64,000 bases of DNA. Source: Opitutales bacterium (GTDB taxonomy: Bacteria; Verrucomicrobiota; Verrucomicrobiia; Opitutales; Seribacteraceae). The translations under genes and the position numbers were made by a program. The stretch is from positions 1 through 64,000 of the forward strand of contig JAOFOL010000003.1 in the NCBI GenBank assembly GCA_028042835.1, in the 5' to 3' direction. Within the stretch, counting starts at the first letter, position 1, and every line of letters starts with the position of its first letter. The notes beneath the pieces are model-generated. The model made no database searches. It saw only the letters and a list, made by a program, of their open reading frames with translations, and was not told the DNA's origin. Shown in pieces: positions 52,062 through 60,588 of this stretch.

Positions 52062-52124
52062 AAAAAGCAAGTAAACGATCTGTAAAAACTTGATCTAAAG
52101 GAAGAACTTCTACGATCTATACTT

Positions 52125-52838
52125 GTGGAACTTATAAGCAAATCAAATTCTATCAATCATCTAATCATTGGCGCATCCCGTGGAATCGGGCGGGCACTGG
52201 TGGATATATCAATAGAAGCAGGTAATCAAGTGTACGCTCTTTCCAGGAGTGCCCCCGAAAATGAAAGGGAAGGATGCAAATGGATCACTGCCGATGCGAC
52301 GCAGCCAGATACCTACATGGATTCCCTTCCTGAAAAAATCAACGCTCTCACATTTTGCCCTGGCAAAGTAATCCTTGGCCCAATCAAGCGACTGAAAGCT
52401 GAACAGATGTTGCAGGCTTATCAAACCAGCGTGTTGGATGCATTTACAGTTATACAATCTTTATTGCCCAGACTGGAAGGTTCCATCGCATTACTTTCAT
52501 CGGTAGCAGCCAGAACCGGGCTCCCCAATCATTGTGCGATTTCTGCAGCCAAGTCGGCTTTGGAAGGCTTTGCTATTGCCTTGGCAGCTGATTTAGCACC
52601 GAAAGTTAGGGTAAATGTAGTGGCCCCCACTCTTACCCCCACAGAAATGGGTACCGCGATGGTGGGCGGAGAAAAAATGCTCCCCATGATCGAGCAGAGA
52701 CATCCATTAAAGAGAATTCCTGCAGTTACTGAGATTGCATCCACCCTCGCCTTTCTCCATTCAGCAGCGGCCACATCCATAACCGGACAGGTATTGAAAG
52801 TGGATGGTGGTCTTTCACAGTTACGATTGAATTCATGA
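52125..52838 (+). CDS. Short-chain dehydrogenase/reductase
   Basis: 237 residues from a GTG start. The cofactor motif 'IIGASRGIGRALV', the Ser in 'ALLSSVAARTGLPNHCAISAAKSALEGF' and the catalytic Lys in 'SAAKSA' are visible; the usual Tyr of YxxxK is His-Cys-Ala-Ile-Ser-Ala-Ala-Lys here, so the Tyr appears to be absent or displaced. Its stop overlaps the photolyase start as ATGA, so the two are co-translated. SDR genes next to photolyase genes are known from light-responsive clusters in proteobacteria; substrate unknown. Confidence 0.85.
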   Translation: MELISKSNSINHLIIGASRGIGRALVDISIEAGNQVYALSRSAPENEREGCKWITADATQPDTYMDSLPEKINALTFCPGKVILGPIKRLKAEQMLQAYQTSVLDAFTVIQSLLPRLEGSIALLSSVAARTGLPNHCAISAAKSALEGFAIALAADLAPKVRVNVVAPTLTPTEMGTAMVGGEKMLPMIEQRHPLKRIPAVTEIASTLAFLHSAAATSITGQVLKVDGGLSQLRLNS

Positions 52839-54286
52839 TTGCGGAAGTTTCCTCCTCCGCTCCCGTTCTTGTCTGGTTTAGAAAAGATTTGCGCTTACGG
52901 GATAATCCATCCCTAAACGCCGCTCTTACTGCTAAGCGTAAGATCATCCCTGTATATATATGGGATGAGGAAGAAGGCGGGCAATGGAGCCCCGGAGCAG
53001 CGGCTCGCTGGTGGCTACACCATGCGTTGGAAAGCCTGGGGAAAGAAATCAGTAATTTAGGGGGTGAGCTTATTCTAGCCAAAGGAAAGGCAGCCGATTT
53101 AATTTCTCAAATCGCTCAAGATCATGGAGCAGATCAAGTTCTTTACGGCAGGGCTTACGACCCTCCCGGATTGGCCACACAGGAAAAAGTGGAAGAGACT
53201 CTTGATCAAGCCGGGATCGATACAGCCTCTTTTAACGCCTCCCTTTTGCAGGAGCCATGGGAAACCAAAAATGGATCAGGAAAACCCTTCCAAGTATTTA
53301 CTCCTTATTGGCGGAAATCCCGTTCAATTATTTACCGTGAACCGTCTGAATACGAGATAACAGAGCTGTCGTTTCATAATTCGCCTACTTCTAGAAATTC
53401 ACTTAATCAACTTGATCTACTCCCGGATCACTCCTGGCATGAAAAGCTTACGGAACACTGGGTAGTCACAGAATCCGCAGCCCATGAGCAACTTGAAAGA
53501 ACGGTCAACGAAGTAACTCATTCCTATGCTACACGCAGGAATCATCCATCTGTCAATGGCACCTCCCGCCTGTCACCCTACCTTGCCTGGGGTTTAATTA
53601 GTCCCCGACAAATCTGCCAGAATGTCCTTCAGGCTGAAAACGAAGGAAGCCACCGTGGAGAGAACAAATTTCTGGTCGAAATCGGATGGCGTGAATTTTC
53701 CTACCACCTACTCTATCACTTCCCATCGATTCCAGACCAACCTCTACGGCCCAAATACGCGGCATTTCCTTGGCTCGATGACAAGGAAAACCTCAAACGC
53801 TGGCAATTTGGAAACACGGGCTACCCTATGGTCGATGCCGGTATGAGGCAACTCTATGAAACCGGTTGGATGCATAACCGGGTGCGCATGGTGGTGGCAT
53901 CGTTCTTAGTCAAACATCTGCTTATTTCTTGGACGGAGGGTGCCCGATGGTTTTGGGATACTCTGGTCGATGCTGATCTGGCAAGTAATACTCAGGGATG
54001 GCAATGGGCTGCCGGTTGCGGGGCGGATGCGGCCCCCTATTTTAGAATTTTCAACCCAATCACCCAAGGGGAAAAATTCGATACCCGCGGACTTTATGCC
54101 AAACGCTGGATTCCATCTCTCGAAAAACTTCCATCCAAATGGATATTCCGTCCTTGGGAAGCCCCTGCTACCATACTCGAAGAAAATGGTGTAGATTTAG
54201 GAAGCAACTATCCGGAACCATGTGTTGACCACGCAGAAGGTCGAGCCCGTGCTCTCGCTGCCCTTGCCACCCTTAAGACACCGTAA
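52835..54286 (+). CDS. phrB: Class I CPD deoxyribodipyrimidine photolyase
   Basis: 483 residues, normal length. The N-terminal antenna domain begins 'VLVWFRKDLRLRDNPSLNAAL'. The FAD domain contains 'TSRLSPYLAWGLISPRQI', 'EIGWREFSYHLLYHFP', 'GYPMVDAGMRQLYETGWMHNRVRMVVASFLVKHLLI' and 'DADLASNTQGWQWAAGCGADAAPYFRIFNP'. The 'WMHNRVRM' form with Asn is that of CPD photolyases. It uses blue light to split cyclobutane pyrimidine dimers. Co-translated with the SDR gene and 47 bases before a second, different photolyase-family gene. Confidence 0.94.
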   Translation: MIAEVSSSAPVLVWFRKDLRLRDNPSLNAALTAKRKIIPVYIWDEEEGGQWSPGAAARWWLHHALESLGKEISNLGGELILAKGKAADLISQIAQDHGADQVLYGRAYDPPGLATQEKVEETLDQAGIDTASFNASLLQEPWETKNGSGKPFQVFTPYWRKSRSIIYREPSEYEITELSFHNSPTSRNSLNQLDLLPDHSWHEKLTEHWVVTESAAHEQLERTVNEVTHSYATRRNHPSVNGTSRLSPYLAWGLISPRQICQNVLQAENEGSHRGENKFLVEIGWREFSYHLLYHFPSIPDQPLRPKYAAFPWLDDKENLKRWQFGNTGYPMVDAGMRQLYETGWMHNRVRMVVASFLVKHLLISWTEGARWFWDTLVDADLASNTQGWQWAAGCGADAAPYFRIFNPITQGEKFDTRGLYAKRWIPSLEKLPSKWIFRPWEAPATILEENGVDLGSNYPEPCVDHAEGRARALAALATLKTP

Positions 54287-54333
54287 GTGAGAGGCTTTCT
54301 CCACACTCCACCTTCACTCTTTTCCATTCCATC

Positions 54334-55920
54334 ATGAAAACCGCAGTCTTATGGTTTCGGAAATGTCTTCGTTTAGACGATAACCCATCCCTCGTTCAGG
54401 CATGTGAAGACAGCAATGTGGATTCCATTCTGCCAATTTTTATTTTGGACCCGGGAATTGTTGGTGAAGGCTTTGAAAAATATGGAAAAAACCGCTTACG
54501 ATTTTTACTTGAAAACCTTGAAGATCTTGATCAGCAATTACAGGCTAAAGTATCCAATCCTCTGCATATCTTTCATGGTTCCCCATCCAACGCAGTTGTC
54601 GGTTTACAAAATTATTTAAAAGACAGGATGTATTCCTTTCATTCTGAATACTGCTCTGAACCTCATGGAAGATCGATATCCCAAAGTATACAGGATACCC
54701 TTTCAATAGATAAAGATATACCCTGTCACTTTCACCCTGCTTCCCATACCATCCTGGATTTGGAAAAAACAATCTCTGTGGACGGATTTAAAAATCCAAA
54801 ATCGATGAAGGATATTCAGAAGATTTTTTCCTCAACATTCTCTATTGATCAGGATGGTTTTTTTCAGATTCCGGAGATTTCACCGGAACCAAAAGTTTTA
54901 AAACCGCCTCCGAGTGATTTTAATTTCCAATCCTGTGCCCAACTCTTCAAAGGAGACCTGCACACCTGTTCTTCCCTACGAATCAAATTTTCAAAACTTA
55001 AATTTTTAGATACGACTGATGAGAACTGCTATTTCAAAGGCGGAGAAAGCATAGCTCGGGAGCGCTTAAAAGAAAAAGTTTCCACCCGTCATGATTATGT
55101 AAACACATTCAAAAAACCAAAAACATCTTCAACGAACATACCCTCTAATCCCCGCGAACCGAGTACCACGGGTCTTTCTCCTTACATAACAATTGGTTCA
55201 TTATCAGTCCGCCGACTGTGGAAAGAAGTTGAAAAAGCAAATCGGACGGGTCCCCATAGTACCCCACCCGAATCCTTACACGGACAACTACTTTTCCGTG
55301 AAATGTTTTATCTCCTTTCGCGATCCGTAGAAAATTGGGATCAGGATCAGAACAATTCTATGTGTAAGGAAATCAAGTGGGGAGAACACGATGATATAAA
55401 GATGACTGCATGGGAAGATGGTAAGACTGGATTCCCGTTAATTGATGCCCTGATGAGACAGTTGAAATCCACCGGTTGGATGCACCATCTTGGCAGGCAT
55501 GCGGTTTCCTGTTTCCTCACCCGCGGACAACTTTGGCAGCATTGGAAAAGTGGGCGTGATATATTTGACCACAAACTACTCGACAGTGACTGGGCTTTAA
55601 ATAATGCGAATTGGCTTTGGCTATCTGGCGTGGCTCCATTTTCCATGCCCTATTTTCGTTTATATAATCCCTGTCCGGATGGAAAATCCAGCCTCAATGT
55701 AGATGCAGAAACCGCAGGTTTCATTAGGCACTGGGTCCCGGAATTAGAAAATTTTCCTGTCAAATATATCTACGAACCCCATCTTGCTCCCCTTGGTATT
55801 CAGGAATCGGCAGGATGTATAATTGGAAAAGATTATCCTCTACCCATAGTTAACCGTAAGGAAGTGGCCAAAGAAAACCTCGCCAGTTTCAAAACCAGTT
55901 TAGCCCAGCTATCTGCTTAG
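54334..55920 (+). CDS. Photolyase/cryptochrome of the animal-like (6-4) type
   Basis: 528 residues. It opens 'AVLWFRKCLRLDDNPSLVQAC', close to the eukaryotic 'WFRKGLRLHDNPAL'. The FAD domain has 'TTGLSPYITIGSLSVRRLW', 'GQLLFREMFYLLS' and 'GFPLIDALMRQLKSTGWMHHLGRHAVSCFLTRGQLWQHW'. The 'HHLGRHAV' motif (His about 385 and 389) corresponds to the catalytic His pair of (6-4) photolyases, where CPD enzymes have 'HNRVRM'. 'LLDSDWALNNANWLWLSG' and 'FPVKYIYEPHLAP' also match animal cryptochromes/(6-4) photolyases rather than bacterial classes. It lacks a long C-terminal tail, so DNA repair is more likely than signalling. Ends in a 4-base overlap with the convergent ligase gene. Confidence 0.85.
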   Translation: MKTAVLWFRKCLRLDDNPSLVQACEDSNVDSILPIFILDPGIVGEGFEKYGKNRLRFLLENLEDLDQQLQAKVSNPLHIFHGSPSNAVVGLQNYLKDRMYSFHSEYCSEPHGRSISQSIQDTLSIDKDIPCHFHPASHTILDLEKTISVDGFKNPKSMKDIQKIFSSTFSIDQDGFFQIPEISPEPKVLKPPPSDFNFQSCAQLFKGDLHTCSSLRIKFSKLKFLDTTDENCYFKGGESIARERLKEKVSTRHDYVNTFKKPKTSSTNIPSNPREPSTTGLSPYITIGSLSVRRLWKEVEKANRTGPHSTPPESLHGQLLFREMFYLLSRSVENWDQDQNNSMCKEIKWGEHDDIKMTAWEDGKTGFPLIDALMRQLKSTGWMHHLGRHAVSCFLTRGQLWQHWKSGRDIFDHKLLDSDWALNNANWLWLSGVAPFSMPYFRLYNPCPDGKSSLNVDAETAGFIRHWVPELENFPVKYIYEPHLAPLGIQESAGCIIGKDYPLPIVNRKEVAKENLASFKTSLAQLSA

Positions 55921-57575
55921 AAAAGAAGGAGGTTCCCTGCGGAGTCAATTTTAGTTCCGTCACCTAGTTTCCCTTTCTCATTCATTCCGGCAAATCCCCG
56001 AATGGTAGAAAGATGATCCGCGTCCTCGATTTTTTTATCATTTCGCCAGCGGTGAATTCTAGGAAAGCGTAATGCAACTCCTGATTTGTGCCGACCAGAA
56101 GCCTGTACTCCCTCAAATGCAATTTCAAAAACAAGTTTTGGTTTTACACTGCGGACAGGACCAAATTTTCCGGTTATATTTTTCCTTACGAACTTATCAA
56201 CCTTTTCAATTTCTTCATTGGTCAAACCGGAATAAGCTTTTGCCACAGTGACCAATTCTCCGGATTCATTCCATACAGCCAAGGAATAATCCGAATATAA
56301 ATTGGCTCTTTTTCCGTGGCCAAGCTGGGCACTCACTACCACCATATCTGCCAAAAACGGATCTACTTTCCACTTATACCAAGCTCCCTTAATTCGCCCG
56401 CTTTCATACTTTGAATTCTTTCTCTTAAGCATAAAACCCTCCACTCCACGCTCGCGTGACTCCTCCCTGCGTTTTCCCAAATCACTCCAGGTTTTTTCAT
56501 TCACTTCCGGGGATATTCTCAGTGGCAAATGTTCCGGTAATCCCTGCATTAAAAATTCCAACTTCGCTCTTCTCTCCAGCATGGAGATTGATCTTAGATC
56601 CTCTCCATTCATTCGGAGTAAATCATAAGCTTGAAAACAAACGGGTTCTTTTTTCTGAATAGTGGAGCTAGGATTTTTTCGCCCCAACCTTTTTTGTAAC
56701 CGCGAAAAAGAACGGAGACCTTCCCTTCCCCAGGCTAAAATTTCTCCATCCAGACATGTCCCCGCCGGAAGATAAGGAATGCATTCCAGTAATTCAGGGA
56801 ACGATTCAGCAATTGACTCTTCTCCTCTCGACCAAAGCATCCCACCGCCGGCAGTCGTAGTCAATAGTTGGGCCCGTATGCCATCCCATTTCCATTCGAC
56901 CTGCCAGTCAACCACTTCCCCCAGAGTCCCGGGATCTTCCTGTAAGGGAGAAGCCAGACAAAAAGGAAAAGGTTTCCCCCTGCCCTCATTCTCACCAACA
57001 GGGTTGAGGATTTCCTGCATCGTTAAATCATCGCAAGTCCAATTCCCTGCAATCCTCTGAGAAATTACTGCGGGTTCTACATTTCCAACCCTTGCGAGAG
57101 CCTTACATAAATTACCTTTGGACACTCCCATTCGGAAACCACCTGTAAGTAATTTATGAAAAGGAAGCATTTCATCCGCAGAAAGATGATCCCAGGTTCT
57201 CTCAAGTAATACTTTTCGTTCTTGCGTATCTTGACCTCGCAGGGGAAGTAAATATTTTCGAATTGTATCATTTAGTCCCAGGTTCGACTTTTTTGATTTG
57301 GAACCGGCAAGTAGAGAAATCGTTTCGGCGAGGTCTCCTACCCTGTCATGACATTCTTCGATTAACCAAACAGGCAAGTTTGCACGCGCGGCGATAAAGT
57401 TTCGCAGTTCACCAGTTTTAACTGCACCTTTTATTCGATTGCCCGATAAAAACCAGCATACCCAAATGGAGTCCTCTCCGGGTGCATCTTTAAAATATTG
57501 GACCAGACGATCCAGACGATCATTTGTTTTGGTCAATGAATCGAGATCATGAAAAAGAGCCGCAAATTCTCTCAT
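55917..57575 (-). CDS. ATP-dependent DNA ligase, ligase-associated repair type
   Basis: 552 residues from the ATG at 57575, which forms an ATGA overlap with the exonuclease stop and has a strong GGAGGAGGA ribosome site; the track's upstream start (MFDFVRG...) is rejected for that reason. The adenylation motif 'EWKWDGIRAQLL' holds the active-site Lys, 'TCLDGEILAW' and 'VEGFMLKRKNSKYESGR' follow, then an OB domain with 'ARGFAGM'-free but typical 'KPKLVFEIAFEGVQASGRHKSGVALRFPRIHRWRNDK'. The N-terminal 170 residues form the helical DNA-binding domain. With the exonuclease it belongs to the ligase-exonuclease repair clusters that often also carry Lhr helicase and PdeM; those two are not nearby. 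Confidence 0.9.
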   Translation of the reverse strand: MREFAALFHDLDSLTKTNDRLDRLVQYFKDAPGEDSIWVCWFLSGNRIKGAVKTGELRNFIAARANLPVWLIEECHDRVGDLAETISLLAGSKSKKSNLGLNDTIRKYLLPLRGQDTQERKVLLERTWDHLSADEMLPFHKLLTGGFRMGVSKGNLCKALARVGNVEPAVISQRIAGNWTCDDLTMQEILNPVGENEGRGKPFPFCLASPLQEDPGTLGEVVDWQVEWKWDGIRAQLLTTTAGGGMLWSRGEESIAESFPELLECIPYLPAGTCLDGEILAWGREGLRSFSRLQKRLGRKNPSSTIQKKEPVCFQAYDLLRMNGEDLRSISMLERRAKLEFLMQGLPEHLPLRISPEVNEKTWSDLGKRREESRERGVEGFMLKRKNSKYESGRIKGAWYKWKVDPFLADMVVVSAQLGHGKRANLYSDYSLAVWNESGELVTVAKAYSGLTNEEIEKVDKFVRKNITGKFGPVRSVKPKLVFEIAFEGVQASGRHKSGVALRFPRIHRWRNDKKIEDADHLSTIRGFAGMNEKGKLGDGTKIDSAGNLLLF

Positions 57576-58570
57576 TCCTCCTCCTCTCCACGAATACTTG
57601 CCCCGGACAAAATCGAACAATTCATACCCTGCTCTCCCAAATATCGAGTCAACGCATCCCCATTGCCATGAGTTACTTTAATCTCCTCGGCTCCAGTTCC
57701 CTTGATTACATCAATCAGTCCATTCCAATCGGCATGATCAGAAAGAATAAACCCACGATCCAAGTTCCGCCTTCTACGGGCTCCCCGTATCGCCATCCAT
57801 CCTGAAGCAAAACCTTTTCGAGCACTTCGAAACTTTCGGGTCCAGGTGGAATCTTCCACTGCCGGAGGTGCAATAATTATCGATCCATTAAAATCATATT
57901 CTTTACCCCGTTCGATTTTCATAACCTGAGGTAGTTTGATTCCTGCCTGCTCATAGTGCTCTAAAAAAGGATAAACCGCACTGTGTACATAAATGGATCC
58001 GATTTCTTTTCGTAAGCCTGCCAAAACCCTCTGTGCTTTTCCCAAAGAATAAGAAAATAAAAGGGAAGGTTTATCATCCTGCTTATTTTCAAGCCACCAT
58101 TCATTGATTTGTTGATGAATCTTTTCTTCAGGTAACCATCGATAAACGGGCAGCCCAAAAGTACATTCCGTTATAAACCCATTACATTTTAGTAGTTCAA
58201 AAGGCTCACAAGTCTGATCCTCCTGTGGTTTATAGTCGCCACTTACAACCCATACCCGACCATTTACTTCCACCCGAATTTGAGCAGAACCTAAAATATG
58301 ACCAGCGGGATGAAAAGATACCAAAGAATTTCCAATCTTAATTTTTTCCCCAAAAGGCAGACTTTCCACGACCGCATCTTTTCCAATACGAATTTTCAGC
58401 AGGCTCTTGCAGGTATCAGAGCAAAGATATGAGTTATGCCCGGGCCGGCCGTGATCGCTATGTGCATGAGTAATCAATGCCCGATCCACCTTTCCTCTCG
58501 GATCTATGTAAAAATCACCAGCAGGACAGAATATTCCTTCTCGCCTCAGCTCTAAAACTTCATTTTTCAA
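57572..58570 (-). CDS. Ligase-associated DNA exonuclease (metallo-beta-lactamase fold)
   Basis: 332 residues. The metal motif 'ALITHAHSDHGRPGHNSYL' (HxHxDH), 'FHPAGHILGSAQIRVE', 'WVVSGDYKPQEDQTCEPFE' and 'FILSDHADWNGL' are in order and match the Artemis/SNM1-like bacterial exonuclease family. It trims DNA ends before ligation. First gene of a two-gene operon with the ATP-dependent ligase, with a 4-base ATGA overlap. Confidence 0.9.
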   Translation of the reverse strand: MKNEVLELRREGIFCPAGDFYIDPRGKVDRALITHAHSDHGRPGHNSYLCSDTCKSLLKIRIGKDAVVESLPFGEKIKIGNSLVSFHPAGHILGSAQIRVEVNGRVWVVSGDYKPQEDQTCEPFELLKCNGFITECTFGLPVYRWLPEEKIHQQINEWWLENKQDDKPSLLFSYSLGKAQRVLAGLRKEIGSIYVHSAVYPFLEHYEQAGIKLPQVMKIERGKEYDFNGSIIIAPPAVEDSTWTRKFRSARKGFASGWMAIRGARRRRNLDRGFILSDHADWNGLIDVIKGTGAEEIKVTHGNGDALTRYLGEQGMNCSILSGASIRGEEEE

Positions 58571-58655
58571 TTATAAAAACCTGATTATTATATAGTTAAG
58601 AAAAAAACATTCAAAATCTACTTTTACTGCAACTAATGAACCTTATAAATTTTAT

Positions 58656-58673
58656 CTAATAAGTAACTATTAG
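58656..58673. promoter_or_regulatory. Inverted repeat upstream of the sigma factor operon
   Basis: CTAATA-AGTAAC-TATTAG, with flanking ATC/GAT partly extending the symmetry, lies about 40 bases before the preferred ATG of the sigma gene (58713), in an AT-rich region containing TTATAAAT. It could be an operator for the sigma-desaturase operon. The GTG start used in the track would begin at its last base. Confidence 0.4.
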
Positions 58674-58712
58674 GTGATCTTTAAAATACAACCCCTCGTT
58701 TTATTTACTGTT

Positions 58713-59657
58713 ATGACCAATCTTAATTCATCTTCTTCTACTGCAGGAAACAATTTAGATCCCATTGGTAGATTCATTTCTGATCGTTCACGCATGGCAC
58801 CACCTACTAAGGAAGAGTGTGATGATTTATTCATCAAAATGTCAGAGGGTTCTGACGAAGCAAGAAAAGAACTCATTGAAAGACATGTCCGTCTAGTTGC
58901 TTCCATTGCACTTAAATTTCGACAAACTTGTGTCCCAATGGAAGACATTATGGCAGAAGGCATTCATGGCTTAGTTGTGGCGATGGATAAGTTTGATCAC
59001 ACCCGTGGAATCAAACTTAGCACTTACGCCGCATGGTGGATTCGTCAGCGTATCCAGCGTCTGATTGGTAAAATGTCAAGTGCTGTCGCTGTTCCCCATG
59101 ATGTTTCACAGGGAAAGAGGAAAGAAAACCTTGTCCGGACACAACTCCAAGTGGATCTTGGACGTAATCCTTCAGAAAATGAAGTTAATGATGTGCTTGG
59201 CAAAGATAGAAATCTTTCCAACCGTGTAAAATTTGCCCCTGGTAGCACTCTCTCTCTCGATGAACCATTGGGTGAAGATTCCAACCAAACTCTTGCCGAT
59301 ATGATGTCGGCTGAGGAAGAAGTAAAAAATTCCTACCGTGAAGACGGTTCACTTTCTGATGATATGTCAGTTGCCCTAAGCTTTTTGGGACAGCGTGAAA
59401 GAAAAGTTTTAGCTATGAGGTTTGGAATTGGACAGGATGATTCTATGAAACTGGATGAGATTGCCGATGTTCTTAATGTTTCCGGAGAAAGAGTCAGACA
59501 ATTAGAAGCACTTGGACTCAGGAAGTTAAGAGCAGTTCTCATGCAGAGTGGAAAACTTGACTTTAGACAACTAGATAAGCTTGTGGGAAAAGATTTACGT
59601 GGTAAAACCAAAATGAGTCCCCTTGAATTATCACTCATTGCGGACACTGCCGCGTAA
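58713..59657 (+). CDS. Alternative sigma-70 family factor heading a lipid-modification operon
   Basis: 314 residues from ATG 58713 (track GTG at 58674 adds 13 residues in front). Region 2 is clear: 'RHVRLVASIALKFRQTCVPMEDIMAEGIHGLVVAMDKFD' and 'GIKLSTYAAWWIRQRIQRLI'. Region 3 follows, and region 4 has 'LGQRERKVLAMRFGI' and the helix-turn-helix 'KLDEIADVLNVSGERVRQLEALGLRKLR'. Region 1.1 is absent and the size fits group 2/3 factors, not the housekeeping RpoD. Its stop is directly followed (TAAATG) by the desaturase start, so it is translated together with the membrane-lipid genes. This suggests that it controls, or is controlled with, that set. No anti-sigma gene is adjacent. Confidence 0.9.
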   Translation: MTNLNSSSSTAGNNLDPIGRFISDRSRMAPPTKEECDDLFIKMSEGSDEARKELIERHVRLVASIALKFRQTCVPMEDIMAEGIHGLVVAMDKFDHTRGIKLSTYAAWWIRQRIQRLIGKMSSAVAVPHDVSQGKRKENLVRTQLQVDLGRNPSENEVNDVLGKDRNLSNRVKFAPGSTLSLDEPLGEDSNQTLADMMSAEEEVKNSYREDGSLSDDMSVALSFLGQRERKVLAMRFGIGQDDSMKLDEIADVLNVSGERVRQLEALGLRKLRAVLMQSGKLDFRQLDKLVGKDLRGKTKMSPLELSLIADTAA

Positions 59658-60572
59658 ATGTCATTTTCTATATCTAAGTGGGTTTGCCCACCTCCTGAGA
59701 CATTCTCAGAGCCTGCCACTTCGGGTGCAAAAGTGGAGTGGTTTCGTTGTGTTCCTTATATTATCATTCACGGATTGGTTCTACTGGCCTTTTTTCATCC
59801 GTTTGTATGGCCCTGTTTGATTCTTTGCCTTGCATCATACTCAATCAGGATGTTTGCGATCACTGCCTTCTATCATCGATATTTCTCTCATCGGGCATTC
59901 AAAACAAGTCGTGCTTTCCAATTTATCGGCGGCTTTATCGGATGTGCTTCCGCACAAAGGGGTCCCTTGTGGTGGGCGGCTCATCACCGCCGTCATCACC
60001 GCCATTCAGACACGGACAAAGACATGCACTCACCCAAAACAAATAGTTTGTTTTGGAGTCACACCCTTTGGTTTATGACAGATTATGCAGTCCCCACATT
60101 TTTAAAAGAAATACCAGACTGGGTCAAATTTCCGGAACTTCGTTTCATAAATCGTTATGATTGGATTCCTGTCGTTATTTGGGGTGGTTTTTCCTATCTT
60201 CTCGGAGAATGGGCATGGTTTAGCACAGTTACCGGGATGACCGGAATGATGACTTTTATCTGGGGATTTATAGTTCCCACTATCATTTTGTATCACGCTA
60301 CATTCGCGGTCAATTCCCTCACACATCTTTGGGGTAAAAAACGCTTCGATACCGGGGATGAAAGCAGGAACAATTCTTGGGTTGCCCTATTTACTTTCGG
60401 CGAAGGTTGGCACAACAATCATCATTTTTTTCCGGGATCTGCCCGACAGGGATTTTTTAGGGGTGAACTAGATATCACATATATCTGTCTCCGTTTACTT
60501 TCAATTTTCGGTTTAGTCCGTGATCTTAGACCAGTCCCTGATTGGGTTAAAAAGAAGGCTTTAGACCAATAG
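59658..60572 (+). CDS. Membrane fatty-acid (delta-9) desaturase
   Basis: 304 residues with about four membrane helices. All three His boxes of the stearoyl-CoA-desaturase type are present: 'FYHRYFSHRAF', 'WWAAHHRRHHRHSD' and 'FGEGWHNNHHFFPG'. It inserts a double bond into acyl chains using di-iron and oxygen. It starts one base after the sigma factor stop and 16 bases before the flavin oxidoreductase start. The double bond it makes is the substrate for the cyclopropane synthase encoded three genes further on. Confidence 0.92.
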   Translation: MSFSISKWVCPPPETFSEPATSGAKVEWFRCVPYIIIHGLVLLAFFHPFVWPCLILCLASYSIRMFAITAFYHRYFSHRAFKTSRAFQFIGGFIGCASAQRGPLWWAAHHRRHHRHSDTDKDMHSPKTNSLFWSHTLWFMTDYAVPTFLKEIPDWVKFPELRFINRYDWIPVVIWGGFSYLLGEWAWFSTVTGMTGMMTFIWGFIVPTIILYHATFAVNSLTHLWGKKRFDTGDESRNNSWVALFTFGEGWHNNHHFFPGSARQGFFRGELDITYICLRLLSIFGLVRDLRPVPDWVKKKALDQ

Positions 60573-60588
60573 CCTATCCATCCTCAGG

